64,000 nt of DNA from Gracilaria gracilis (Eukaryota; Rhodophyta; Florideophyceae; Gracilariales; Gracilariaceae), in contig JARGSG010000223.1 in NCBI GenBank assembly GCA_030374805.1, forward strand, positions 744,001 through 808,000, given 5' to 3'. Positions 10,953 through 21,000 of the stretch are shown here, piece after piece; within the stretch, counting starts at the first letter, position 1, and every line of letters begins with the position of its first letter. Made by a program: the position numbers and the translations under genes. Under the pieces are notes generated by a model. The model was not told the DNA's origin and searched no databases. It saw only the letters and a list, made by a program, of their open reading frames with translations.

Positions 10953-12162
10953 AACTTGTTCCATACGGATACTTTCGACGCCCTCTCATCTTCTTTCCTC
11001 CACGACCTCGCTTTCTCCCTTTCACTACCTCCCGAAGACTTTCGATTAGCACATATTGCCGTTTATTTTCCTCCCTCAGCCGTCCCAGCTCTTCCTGCGT
11101 CAGCTTCCAACTCACCATCAATCTATAGTGATCTTCCTTCATATTTCCCAACTGTCCCTTCAGTGAATTCACCCTCTGAACGAGTGAAGACCGTGGCAGT
11201 ACGATTAAGTTCTCCTCATTCCATTCCCGTTCCCTTGTAGATCCCCATTCATCTCCTCGAAATCTACCTCCGCTTTCTCCACGACCGCCGTCACTTTCGT
11301 CTCCCACATCCTTCGGAAGTAAAACGGTGTTGCGCCTTACACGCATCCCTTGGGATGTTAGTGGCGCCGTCTGCACGACATTCACTTCCCCAAGCCGTTC
11401 TGTTTGTACGTCGTCCTCCCCTTCAAAATCCCTCTCAATCACTGCTGCTGTCCCTCCGACGATTTATTTGGTTGATCCATCACGTCTACGTCGTACCACT
11501 TTCCCGTGCGCATGTTCTCGTCGCTTATGTCCTCCCTTTTCCACAACTTCAACACCCACCAATCCATGAACCACACTCCCTATTCTTCTCTCACTACCCT
11601 CCCCTGTTTCACGTTCTGCCATTCGCCGCACACGCCCCACTCCTTCTTTCTCCTGGTTCGCATTCTCTTGCCCGAAACCAATGCTTTTCTTCTCTGGCAC
11701 TCTATTTGGCGCCACAACAACCAAACTCTCCACTCCTAGCGTCCTCGCCGGGTGACCACACCTCACTGTCTCCCTTTCTTATTCCACCTCTTCGGGTACC
11801 CCAGCCTTGGGAACTTTATTACCGTTAGTTGCCTTTCTTCCTGGAAGACCCCCACTACCTAATATGGTACTACGCCTTGCTATCATTCTTCCCTCGACAC
11901 TTGTACGAAGCTCTTTACCCTTCACTATCCTATCCCTGCTATCGCGCTCCTTTAGAACTTTCGCAATCTCTGCGCCTCTTCTACGCCCATCTCTCTCCCG
12001 AGCGCCGCGCAGAATCTTCTTCGGCATACCTCGCTGCGCTCCTATGCTTTTCTTGGGACTAACTTTTTGATCTCGTGCGTTCGCAATAAGTTTCGTCACC
12101 ACAATGCTTACCGTTTGCTCCGTTCGCTTCGTTCGCCCCGTTCGCTCCCATGGTCCGGCCCC

Positions 12163-12324
12163 GACGCTCCTCGCCGCACCGACGCTCCTCGCCGCACCGT
12201 CGCTCCTCGCCGCACCGTCGCTCCTCGCCGCATCGTCCCTCCTCGCCGCACCGACGCTCCTCGCCGCACCGTCGCTCCTCGCCGCACCGACGCTCCTCGC
12301 CGCACCGTCGCTCCTCGCCGCACC
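12163..12324. repeat. 18-bp coding minisatellite, nine units
   Basis: Nine head-to-tail copies of G(A/T)CGCTCCTCGCCGCACC. The unit keeps the frame of the minus-strand gene and encodes the hexapeptide Ala-Ala-Arg-Ser-(Asp/Val)-Gly. The A/T alternation swaps Asp and Val. A looser run of CGTTCGCTTC-like words lies just left of it (12119-12148). Confidence 0.9.
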
Positions 12325-12477
12325 CTTCCTTCTCTTCCCCCGTAAACCACCCCGAGGCGCACGCGTACTACGAGCGGGGCGAACTTTGCCACTTACCGTT
12401 TTGCCACGCCTTCGGCTCTTTGACGCGCTACCGCTAACCTCCTCCGCATTCGCACCCCTCGTCTTACGTTTCGCCAT

Positions 12478-12934
12478 ATACAATCCGAACGGTTCCCCGC
12501 GGTTGATGCTGGGCTCACGACGTCGTAGTTGCTGACCTTGATCGAAGGTCACTGGAATCGGAACTGCTCTGCTCTCGACGTGTTTGGTACTCGCCGTGAT
12601 CGAACGTCACCGATCGAATGCACACCCCCAATCGAGAGGAGTGTGGTGGAAATCACCGAGTGCGGTTTTTTATTTCCCGATTCCAAAACGATAGAACTAC
12701 ACCGAAATCTCCATTTCTAAATAGTTCTCATAATTGTTAAAAAACGTACAAGGTTTCGCATCATATTCGATGCCCTTCACTACCTTTTATGTATGTACGT
12801 ACTTCCATCTTGCACTTGAGCTAAAATGTTTTGTTTCTAATTTGTGCTCAACGGCGAAGTTGGAATTCAATAAGTGTCGCTTCATTATCTAGGTTTAGGG
12901 TGTTGTTTTACATGTAGCTAATTTACTACACGTT
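12478..12934. other. Intergenic, nothing identified
   Basis: About 450 bases between the coiled-coil gene and the end of the SET domain. The right half is AT-rich. No reading frame, repeat or terminator signal could be supported. Confidence 0.4.
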
Positions 12935-13651
12935 CTAATCGATAACAATAATAGGATTCGCCGATGTACTCCAGCTATACTCTACTCCATAATCCGCGAA
13001 CAACTTCTCTCCCGCTTCCAGTTTCCGAAGTGCTCGCACCGCAAGCATTTGGTATTCTCGTAGTTGATGCGGGGGGCGTCCTCTATTTGGAGTTCGAATA
13101 ACCCGCACATTTGCAGTCCTTCGTTTCGTCACACCATCCGCATCTGCATCAATGTCCTTATCGCCTTCCATATATTTGGGATCGTTAATCGTTCCACCCA
13201 ATGAAAAAGGAGCGGAGACAATCCGTACAGGTATTAAACTTAATCCTTGTCTTCTTTCTGGGAGGTTATGGAATATATCGCCGCGGACGTTAAACTCCAT
13301 CGCATACTTGCGAAAGCGTTCGGAAGTGGCTCCCCATAAACCTTCACTGTATTTCTTGTGTACCTCTTTTCTCTTCGTTTGGTCATGGTACACCAGTGTT
13401 CCATAGAAGTAACATATCTCTTCATTTTCCATGAGTCGGCGTGTAGTGAACACCCCCACTCCTGCGCCAGGGTGGCGAATTGTCGACTTTTCGATACGAC
13501 AACCGCACATCGTCGCTTCCAGTGCCAACATTGCATTCCAATCCAGAAGCCCCATCTTTTCTTGCAAAGTTTTCGGCCATTCGTGAAGGGCCTTACGCCT
13601 ACTAGTCGTGAACAAGCTCTCATCCCGCCACATTGACGCAAGAAAGTCCAC
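12935..13651 (-). CDS. SET-domain segment (intact 238-residue frame)
   Basis: A SET lysine-methyltransferase fold. From Met at 13651: HPGAGVGVFTTRRL (residues 60-73) is the opening SET strand, EEICYFYGTLV (77-87) is the Y.G turn, GGTINDP (152-158) and ANVRVIR (180-186) replace the usual NHS region as in the NDP/NV-type SET proteins of algae and plants, and EAGEKLFADYGVEYSW (212-227) is the GE.L.DYG cofactor motif. SET enzymes transfer methyl groups from S-adenosylmethionine to lysine, most often on histones. The frame is open for 717 bases but its Met is internal: the upstream sequence stays in the same frame up to the methyltransferase domain, interrupted only by stop codons. I therefore read it as the C-terminal domain of a fusion. 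An independent downstream gene remains possible. Confidence 0.8.
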   Translation of the reverse strand: MDFLASMWRDESLFTTSRRKALHEWPKTLQEKMGLLDWNAMLALEATMCGCRIEKSTIRHPGAGVGVFTTRRLMENEEICYFYGTLVYHDQTKRKEVHKKYSEGLWGATSERFRKYAMEFNVRGDIFHNLPERRQGLSLIPVRIVSAPFSLGGTINDPKYMEGDKDIDADADGVTKRRTANVRVIRTPNRGRPPHQLREYQMLAVRALRKLEAGEKLFADYGVEYSWSTSANPIIVID

Positions 13652-16058
13652 AATATACGTAGGAAACTTTTGATACTAGGGGTAGCCGGATGGAGCCTTC
13701 AATGATCTCGATGGGCGGACAATCCACTTCGGAAATAAGTTCAACACCCTAATCATAGCATTCCGAACTGCCTGCGTTACCTGGATATCCGTCTCATTTT
13801 TCGGGACGCACAATGAGAATTGAATAATTGCGGCGTGCCTAGCATGAGCAAAGCAGTCAGGGTCCGGCTCACACCCGATGAACCTACGATGCTATTGTCA
13901 CTCCATGCATGCCATTGCTGTCGAAAACGTGCCCGCAAACAAGTCGACCACAATATCCACAGCCTGGGAAAAATGACTGATTAGCTCCTTCAACAATGCC
14001 CGAGGTTTCTGTTCGGACCTCATCTTTTGTAAAACGTAGCCCCCACCTTCCTTCTTTCTCTTCCACTGAAGAGTCTCCCCATTAGACATGGGGGTACCTG
14101 GTCAATGACACTGTGGTACGCCGGGTACCTCGACTGCACGAAATTGAAGTTCTCATAGTTCATGATCACATGCTACTGCACGTAGCTGAGACCATTTCGA
14201 GCTCCATGTACAGCATACTCCATTGCAGGGAAAAGGGAGCACGACCTACGTCCAGGGTTACACATCGTGTTGCTTTGAGACCGTACAAAGTGCATTGGGA
14301 CCTGGTCCACAACAAACGAATGCCTTGGTACTCCGTTTCCGTCTTTTGCCCCAATGGCAGAAAGCACATCTCTCCATTCCTGGACCTGCTCGAAAGCACT
14401 AAAGATAACGAAATGGCCCCCACGACGTACCAGTCTTGATAGAAGCTTTGCAGCCTTCTTCATGTCCTGAGGGCTCAGTATATTTTACCAGCTGTTGTTT
14501 AGGTTCTTGTTCCCTCGGATGTTGTACGGAGGGTCTGTGAGAACCAGTTGAATTTTTCCTAACGGAAACACACTATCTCTGCGCAACGTCTCGTCCATCT
14601 CTACCATATTCTCAAACCCGCAAATGTACAAGCGAAAGTACTTCTCCATCTCCTCCTCACAACTTCGGAAAGCCATTTTGTCATCCAACGACGCAATAGA
14701 TGGTGGAGGTATTATGCCTACCCCGGACGCTTCGTCACCAGTACTTCCTTTTCCAGTGTTGGCAACTATGTTCGTATCACCATCTCCTTTTTCGCCTCTC
14801 CCCTCCTTCGGCTCCGTTGGTTTCCCAATTTCCTCCACCTCCTCCACATCATCTTCAATTTGTATGGCAGGTTCTGGTTTGGATATCGGCGTTACCCTCA
14901 TACCAAGGACGTTCACTGATTCTTTCAGATTCAACGGGCTTATGGCCTCCATGACAGAGGACACAAGCGAATTCGAGAAGCTATCGAATCTCTGAGCAAA
15001 CGCCCGTGATGGGTCTCTGGTAAACGTCTTCAGAACTGTCCATCGTCCTGGTTCGGAAATTGAGAAGAACTGCTCATTCACAATAACCTTGTGGAGGTCC
15101 AAAATGAACTCCTTCGCAAGCATTCGGAGGGCAGCATCGATGTCTTGCGGTAAATTTCATGCCCACGCGATGACCTCTGTTTCAATAATAGTTTCAAATT
15201 TGCTCGGTAGCAAGCGATGGTCGTTATCCCGGTGGAAGAACTCCTCTGCCCTCGTCTCAATCGCTTGAAACTGCATTTCGTCGTACAAGACTCGGATGAA
15301 TGAAAGAACCATGACCTCTACGGTAGGGATTCCAAGGAATTGAGAGAAACAATCCCATGCCTTCGTTATGAGATGCACCCTAAAGCCAACACGCTGATCT
15401 TGGAGTTTGTTGGATATTTGGAAATTCACAAACGGTGTTGGATATCTATTGTCTTCTCTTTTCCTCTTCTGGCCTACAACTCTTTTTTCCATGGAAACTT
15501 TCTGAATGAGCGAGAGAAAGAGAATTCTTTGGAAATGTGTGGCAACGGTTGTGACGAAGGGGGGGACCACCCGTCCCACTCGCTTAGGAGGTATAGTCAT
15601 TGACTTGAAAAACTCGGTCAAAGTCCCATTCTTCGGTATTCCTTTAAAGTTCACCTCGGTATAAGCATTCCAGAAGTCCCTTACACGCCAGTCCCGATCA
15701 CCGTCCAAAATGTCCAATAACCTCGTTGAGAGGTATAGCTGACGATAAAACCCCTTCAGAGATACGACCCGTAGTTCACTGTCAGTAAACGTCGGATGTC
15801 CTGGAACCACAAGAATATAGAAGTAATTCTTGGCCAGCGGTAGGACGTTGCGATTCTTGATAACGTAATTAACGAACTCGCTGTGTCCCACCTTCCTGGG
15901 CCGGTTTTCATCTCGCATTATCGACGCGTAATGATCGCGGATTGCGAGGCATACTGTGACAAGCTCATCTTCGGAGCCATACAGTTTCCATTCATATCGG
16001 AGCTTGATGGTGCCGGTGACGTAGACCTCGATGAACTATGTGGAGCTATTTTATGCAT
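12935..16058 (-). pseudogene. DNA methyltransferase-SET fusion protein, copy B (decayed)
   Basis: Read from Met at 16058, the protein would be about 1040 residues. It starts with a Ser/Pro-rich leader and the N-terminal region shared with 3657-4968 (frame 15918-15157), then an acidic, Gly-rich linker. Next is a beta-class N4-cytosine/N6-adenine DNA methyltransferase: LVLTDPPYNI at 14524-14545, RRGGHFVIF near 14425-14400, VVDLFAGTF near 13955-13925, and RRFIGCEPD at about 13888-13862. Motif order IV before I is that of the PF01555-type enzymes. In the same frame coding then continues to a SET domain (13651-12935). Stops at about 15157, 14482, 14170, 13895, 13889 and 13675, one frameshift near 15935 and one near 14100 break it. 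The stop near 15157 is TGA where copy A has CGG. The second glycine of the FxGxG motif is Phe. Whether it modified DNA or something else cannot be told. Confidence 0.75.
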
Positions 16059-16407
16059 GCACGGGAAGAGGGTGCATTGACGGCTTATGATTCGAATTTC
16101 CGGAGCGGACGGGAGATGGCAGCGGACGGGAGATGGCAGCGGAGGGAAGGAAACAGCGCACGGGAGACTACAGCGGGAGGAGGATAACTGCCGACGAGAT
16201 ATGAAAGTGCGCGGGAGACGGGAGCGGGCGGGAGAGGATAGCAACGATACAGCACGAACCAGGTTCTCTCAACACGACAGGGAGATGTGCAAGATGCCTG
16301 AGATGCACGTGAACCCGTAAAGAGGTGTCAGAGAAGCGGCGACACTCGAGAGATACGGAACTTGGTGATTGCAAACATATACGCAAAGTTATAGGAAACG
16401 ACCGTTA
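16059..16407. promoter_or_regulatory. Upstream region of copy B with GCAAAGTTATA
   Basis: No gene. GA-rich with repeated GGACGGGAGATGGCAGC words (16105-16150), like the region upstream of copy A. CGCAAAGTTATA at 16382-16393 precedes the first hairpin by about 15 bases, the same order as at 5311-5336. Confidence 0.4.
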
Positions 16408-16479
16408 GGACAGCGAACCGGGGTGACGTGGCGCTTCATCACTGCACTAATGAAGTGCCATGCTCCCCGGTCCGCTGTC
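16408..16479. repeat. 72-bp hairpin (GGACAGCGG family)
   Basis: GGACAGCGAACCGGGGTGACG pairs with the right arm ending CCGGTCCGCTGTC around a GCGCTTCAT...ATGAAGTGC core. A few mismatches. First of two adjacent copies. Confidence 0.8.
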
Positions 16480-16525
16480 GTACCAAGAAAATATTCTATT
16501 TTCCATATTTTTCAACGACAGCATG

Positions 16526-16598
16526 GGACAGCGGACCGGGGTGTCGTGGCGCTTCATCGGTGCACCAATGAAGCGCCACGCACCCCGGTCCGCTGTCC
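16526..16598. repeat. 73-bp near-perfect hairpin (GGACAGCGG family)
   Basis: GGACAGCGGACCGGGGTG and its inverse CACCCCGGTCCGCTGTCC flank a core GCGCTTCATCGGTGCACC. The arms match almost completely, so the DNA or its transcript can fold into one long stem. Confidence 0.9.
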
Positions 16599-16714
16599 AG
16601 ACGCTCCGTGAGTGCCCATCGGCTGTCCCAGGGTGAAACGAACATGGATCCCGACTCAAACGATTTCCTGATCTCACTCTATGCGATACCTCCTACTATG
16701 GCTACCCTATTCTT

Positions 16715-17215
16715 AACGGATGTCCTAATCCTAGCTTCAAAGCGCAAGCACCATAGAAATAAGGCATCCACTACACAAAATAAAGATAGAAGATGTACTA
16801 ACTTCATCGCATCTAACGGATGTCCTATTCCTAGCAAAAAAGCTAGAGGGTGTGTGAAAACCTCCGCAAGCAGCATAGGAATAGGACATCCTCTTCATAA
16901 AATTAAGATAGAAGATCTACGAAATTAATCTCATATAAGGGATGTCCTATTCCTAGCAACAAAGCGAGAGGGTGTTTGAAAACCCCCGCAAGCAGCATAG
17001 AAATAGGATATCTGTTACATTCAATTAAGATAGAAGATGTACTGACTTAATCTCATATAACGGATGTCCTATTCGAGCAACAAAGCGAGAGGGTGTGTGA
17101 AAACCTCCGCAAGCACCATAGGAATAGAACATCCGTACTATAAAATTAAGATAGAAGATATACCAACTTAATCTCATATAACGGATTTCCTATTCCTAGC
17201 AACAAAGCGAGAGGG
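16715..17215. repeat. About 121-bp tandem repeat, four to five units
   Basis: Units starting (TA)ACGGATGTCCTATTCCTAG lie near 16716, 16816, 16935, 17058 and 17179. The last three spacings are 119, 123 and 121 bases; the first unit is shortened. Each full unit also contains the inverse, near GCATAGGAATAGGACATCC, about 60 bases on, so every unit is itself a hairpin with a GCGAGAGGGTGTGTGAAAACC loop. No coding frame. Confidence 0.85.
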
Positions 17216-17464
17216 TGTGCCACCTTCTACGGAGAAAAATCGTTCTAATACCGCAACCGAGACATACTTTCGGTTGTGGAAGAAGATGAATATATCCCGG
17301 TAGAAGGTGTGACCAGGAAGGTAGGGCGTAGAAGGTGTTGCGAGGGGGAGTTGGGACGGCTTTTGTACAGCAGCACACGTGTGGTTAAAAAGCGAAATGT
17401 TGAAAAAATGAAATATCATCTTTGTCCAGCCGCTCGTTTCAAAAAAACTCAAAATAATTTTTTG

Positions 17465-17538
17465 GGACAGCCGACCGGGGTGTCGTGGCGCTTCATCGGT
17501 GCACCGATGAAGCGCCACGACACCCCGGTACGCTGTCT
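17465..17538. repeat. 74-bp near-perfect hairpin (GGACAGCGG family)
   Basis: Left arm GGACAGCCGACCGGGGTGTC, right arm ending GACACCCCGGTACGCTGTCT, with the palindromic centre CATCGGTGCACCGATG. Confidence 0.9.
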
Positions 17539-17681
17539 TAACGCGCCGTGAGGGATGAAGCCGGGGCAGTGGCACACGTGGCACCGCCAACGAGCCGTAA
17601 GCGGTGAAATTTTCCCGCTGTCGACGTGCTGTGTGTGATGAAACGGGGGTGCTGGCATACGAGGCACCGCCAATGTGCCTG

Positions 17682-17755
17682 GGACAGCGGACCGGGGTGT
17701 CGTGGCGCTTCATTGGTGCACCGATGAAGCGCCACGACACCCCGGCCCGCTCTCC
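17682..17755. repeat. 74-bp near-perfect hairpin (GGACAGCGG family)
   Basis: Left arm GGACAGCGGACCGGGGTGTC, right arm ending ACCCCGGCCCGCTCTCCC, same GCGCTTCAT...ATGAAGCGC core. Between this copy and the one at 17465, a word near GCACCGCCAA occurs twice. Confidence 0.9.
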
Positions 17756-18062
17756 CAAAGTGAAATTAGTGCGCCACAAATTTTATTTACTTCTTAATTG
17801 CTCAAACATTGTTGTACAAGTGTAATATAGATATTAGTAGCCTTAGTAGCTTCATGTAGATTTGTAAACGTCCCGCGCGTACGCTATAAAATTGTTAAAT
17901 AGGCACAGTGTATACTTTAAACTAATACTGAGCGGACGCGCATCCGTGATGAAGTAGACGGAAAGGAACGAGATTGAAAGTTACAACTAGCTAACCGATC
18001 TCGCGAGCGTTCTCGACGGTCGTAAACAACCTTTTACATTCTATCAGCCGCGTGTTAACGCG
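17756..18062. promoter_or_regulatory. Upstream region of the ParB-like/dioxygenase gene
   Basis: About 300 bases without a gene. GCTATAAAATTG near 17882-17893 could serve as a TATA box some 180 bases before the first Met. This is only a resemblance. Confidence 0.3.
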
Positions 18063-21000
18063 ATGCCACCTCGCAAGCATAAAAGGGGGCCAGATTCAAG
18101 ACGAGCGAACCCAAGTGCTGGAGTGTTAGAAATGCCGCCCCTAACAAGAGGTAGAGGGAGGGCAAAAGGCACTACGCCGCGTATGCCAGCAGCCCGAGCA
18201 ATGACAAAGAAGGATTCGCGCCCGCTGCTACGCCGGTAGTGAAATGCCGCGATGCGGTGCATTTGTTTGTGACGATTGGGAAAGAAAAGAGCAGGGTGAA
18301 AGTGGGAACCGCGGAGGTGAGAGGTGTGGGGTCCGCAGGTGGTGCAGGGAAGGCTCTTTGCTGTTCGCTCCATGGGCATCTTTTAAGCGCGACTGCCCTA
18401 AAAGGAGAAGATTTGGTTGTGATCTGGAGGACGAAGATTATTACAAGTCATGGATGCGCGAAGTACCCTTGCCGTTTTCAAGGTAATGAAGACTCACCAA
18501 ATACGCTGAGCGAGTTGTTCTCAGCTGGGTTTTATGCGTGGGATACGTCTATGATGGACCGAATCGAGATTCCGCAAAGTCCTACTTTAGAGTCCGGGGT
18601 TGGCAAGTCTTCAACTCTCAGCCTGAGAAAATGGTTGCTCTGGAGGTCGAGAGACCTGCTGAGGAAGCTTCCAAAACTCGAGGAAAGTCTTCTAAATGGA
18701 TGAAGAAGCCCGTGGAAGCGAGCTTCAACATCATAGAGGTCTCCGACGACGATATTGTGGAGGTCTTTCAGACGAGTAAGACTCCGCTTGTTGACGCGGA
18801 GGAGGACTTGTTCGATGAAAGAGACAGTGTTCCGTAGGAGAAGGTAGACAACACCCTGTCTCCCAAGAAGATTTTTGTCGCCGACCATGTTCACCGCAGG
18901 TTGACGATGAATATCGAGATGATTGAAATCCCGAAGAAGACATTTCGACGTGTGAATATGGGACACAAGGAGGCGACGATGATGAAATGTCGCAACTTTG
19001 GGTGGCTTCCGTCCGCAGGTTCGATTGCTGTGGCATCTCTAGGGGAGTATGCTGTGAATGAAATAGTTGTTGATGGGAGAATTGTTGTGCCCGTAACCCT
19101 CATAGGCGGATATCACAGAATTCTTGTGCTACGAGATTTGCATGGGAAAGGCGGGAAGGGGGTGGATATAGTCCGTTCTTTGTATGTTGTGCTGTGGGGA
19201 AGAAAGGATGGGAAGGCCATCACAATGAACGAGGTACTAGGAATCGGCAATCTTCTGAACGAGATGAGTTCGAATGTGCTGAAGATGTCGTTTGCAGACA
19301 AAATTCATAGCACGGTATCTTTTGTGCAGAACGTCGTGGAAGAGTCAAATGTGGATGTGAAGAGCATTACTTCGAAGCAGTTAGCTGGTGCTTTGAAGAG
19401 AAGTGAGGCTATCGGAGACTACAGCGTGCGTCACTTGACTCGTTACGCGACATTGGCTCTGAAGTTTGTCGAATGTGAGAGGCTTTTGGAGTTCTTTGAG
19501 GAGGTGTGTGAGGAGGGTCGAGCCCTGACGTTGACGCATGTCTCGAGTGACCTCCTGATGGGTCTCACGGATGGGCAGTTTTGATTTGTCGTACGTTGCT
19601 TGCAATGGCATGTGGAACTGAGGTTGTCTTCTTCTACGATAACCGGTCGTTTTGAAGACATGAGGAAGCACTTCTTTCAATGTGTCATAGGTATGTACAA
19701 CCTATGTAATGTCACTGCGAAGAAGAAGGACATTAGTGTCGAAGAAGTATTGCAGACAGTACTCAACTTAGGAGGAACACCTTTTTTCTGTGATGGAATA
19801 TCTGGGTATTCGGACAGCAAAAATGGAACTTGGCGGTGCGAGGCGTTTATAGGACGAGATGGTGTCTAGAAGGGTGAAAACCGCGGGTAACAAGCTTCAA
19901 GAAGTTTTCAAAGTATCGCTTCAAATGTCAGAGGAGGTGAAGGAGGTGGGGGAGGAGGTGGTTGAAGTCGTGGGTGTAGGTGATGGTACGTCAACCGCAG
20001 CACCTAACGAGGCAGAAAAAGCTCCCATGTTGTTGGAAACTTCCATGCAGGGGGAGGTCCCTGAAGCACAGCCATCAGGGTTGAAGCGGAGCACGCAGAA
20101 AAAAATTGCTTCGGGCCGGCTGGAAGAGGATTGGGGTAGCAAAGCTGGGAGCAAAAAGAAGAAGAAGAAGACGAGGTTAATTGATCTTACTGACGATGGG
20201 GATGAGATAGAAACCCAACCTGCTTCGAAAAGGATGAAGAAGGGCACCGTGAAGATCCCTTCTGGAGACATACCAATGGAGGTTGTTACTTTATTCAGGA
20301 ATATGACGAAGCCGGCATTGAAGAAGTTCTTCAAAGAACAGAAAATAAATGTGGTGTCGTTGAGAGAGGATGAAAGTGGTGGCAGTGAGAACGATAGTAG
20401 GTTCGTTCAGGACGAGGAGGAAGGGGTGGAGGAAGGAACGATGCGTGGATTTGAAGATAAGAATCCCGAGAAACCACCGAAAGGTATGAATAAGGCAGGT
20501 AAGTTGGCTGGTGGATCGGATATGTCATGGACGAGTCTGCTGAATGCGCTACAGAGTGAGTGTCCGGGAGGGAAGAATGCAATGAGACATCAGCACCCGT
20601 GGATGGAGATGATTCATTTGCGAAAGGAGCACAGGGCGGGATGTTTGGGGGTGGTGGATTTGAGAGCGGTCCATCACGTGGCGTACTGGCATGCCGCCCG
20701 GAATGTGCACAAGGAGTTGGGTAGCACGAAAGAACCAGTTCTTGGGTTGAAGCTTCCGTTGAAAGGAAAGCCGAGAGGGGAGGAAGAAGCTCTTTGGATG
20801 GCGGCGATGGAGAGGGATGACCTCGCGCGAGAGTACTTTGCGACGAAGAGAACGGAATTGATGGAAAGGGGTTTCTGTGTTCTGGAACACTTTGGAACTG
20901 ATGGAGGTATGTCAGAGGAGGCGAAGAAGAAGGGCGTGGTGGTGGATGAAGATGTGACAGAAGGGTTCCTAGAGTTTTTTGAGAAGGACTTCAAGGAGCA

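Larger units (their letters stand above)
9424..12477 (-). pseudogene. Unrecognised coiled-coil protein, broken
   Basis: A probable single minus-strand gene, now in at least five frames. From the Met at 12477 it has a very basic start (KSRRRGKTVSGK), then hexapeptide repeats AARSDG/AARSVG from a minisatellite, then another basic part to about 11782. A segment at 11442-10951 holds a coiled coil (VQRVNSLKGQLGNMKE...LRREENK-like heptads) and ends in a basic tail. A small inverted-repeat element (10679-10952) sits between this and the longest segment, 10518-9736. The last segment runs from about 9720 to 9424. I recognise no family. It lies downstream of, and in the same direction as, the methyltransferase-SET gene, so it could belong to the same mobile unit. 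That these segments form one gene is inference from order and strand. Confidence 0.4.

Noticed and set aside
10951-11442. bZIP transcription factor
   Set aside because: A coiled coil and basic residues are present but in the wrong order (basic part after the coil) and without the N-x7-R motif.
12067-12535. Long plus-strand frames over the minisatellite
   Set aside because: An 18-base repeat without stops is open in several frames. The basic minus-strand frame has a wider open context.
12935-16058. Bacterial restriction-modification contamination
   Set aside because: The methyltransferase is fused to a SET domain, has a paralogue nearby, and is surrounded by eukaryotic retroelements. No restriction enzyme is present.
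16715-17215. CRISPR or tRNA-like array
   Set aside because: The whole 121-base unit repeats, with no variable spacer and no cloverleaf.
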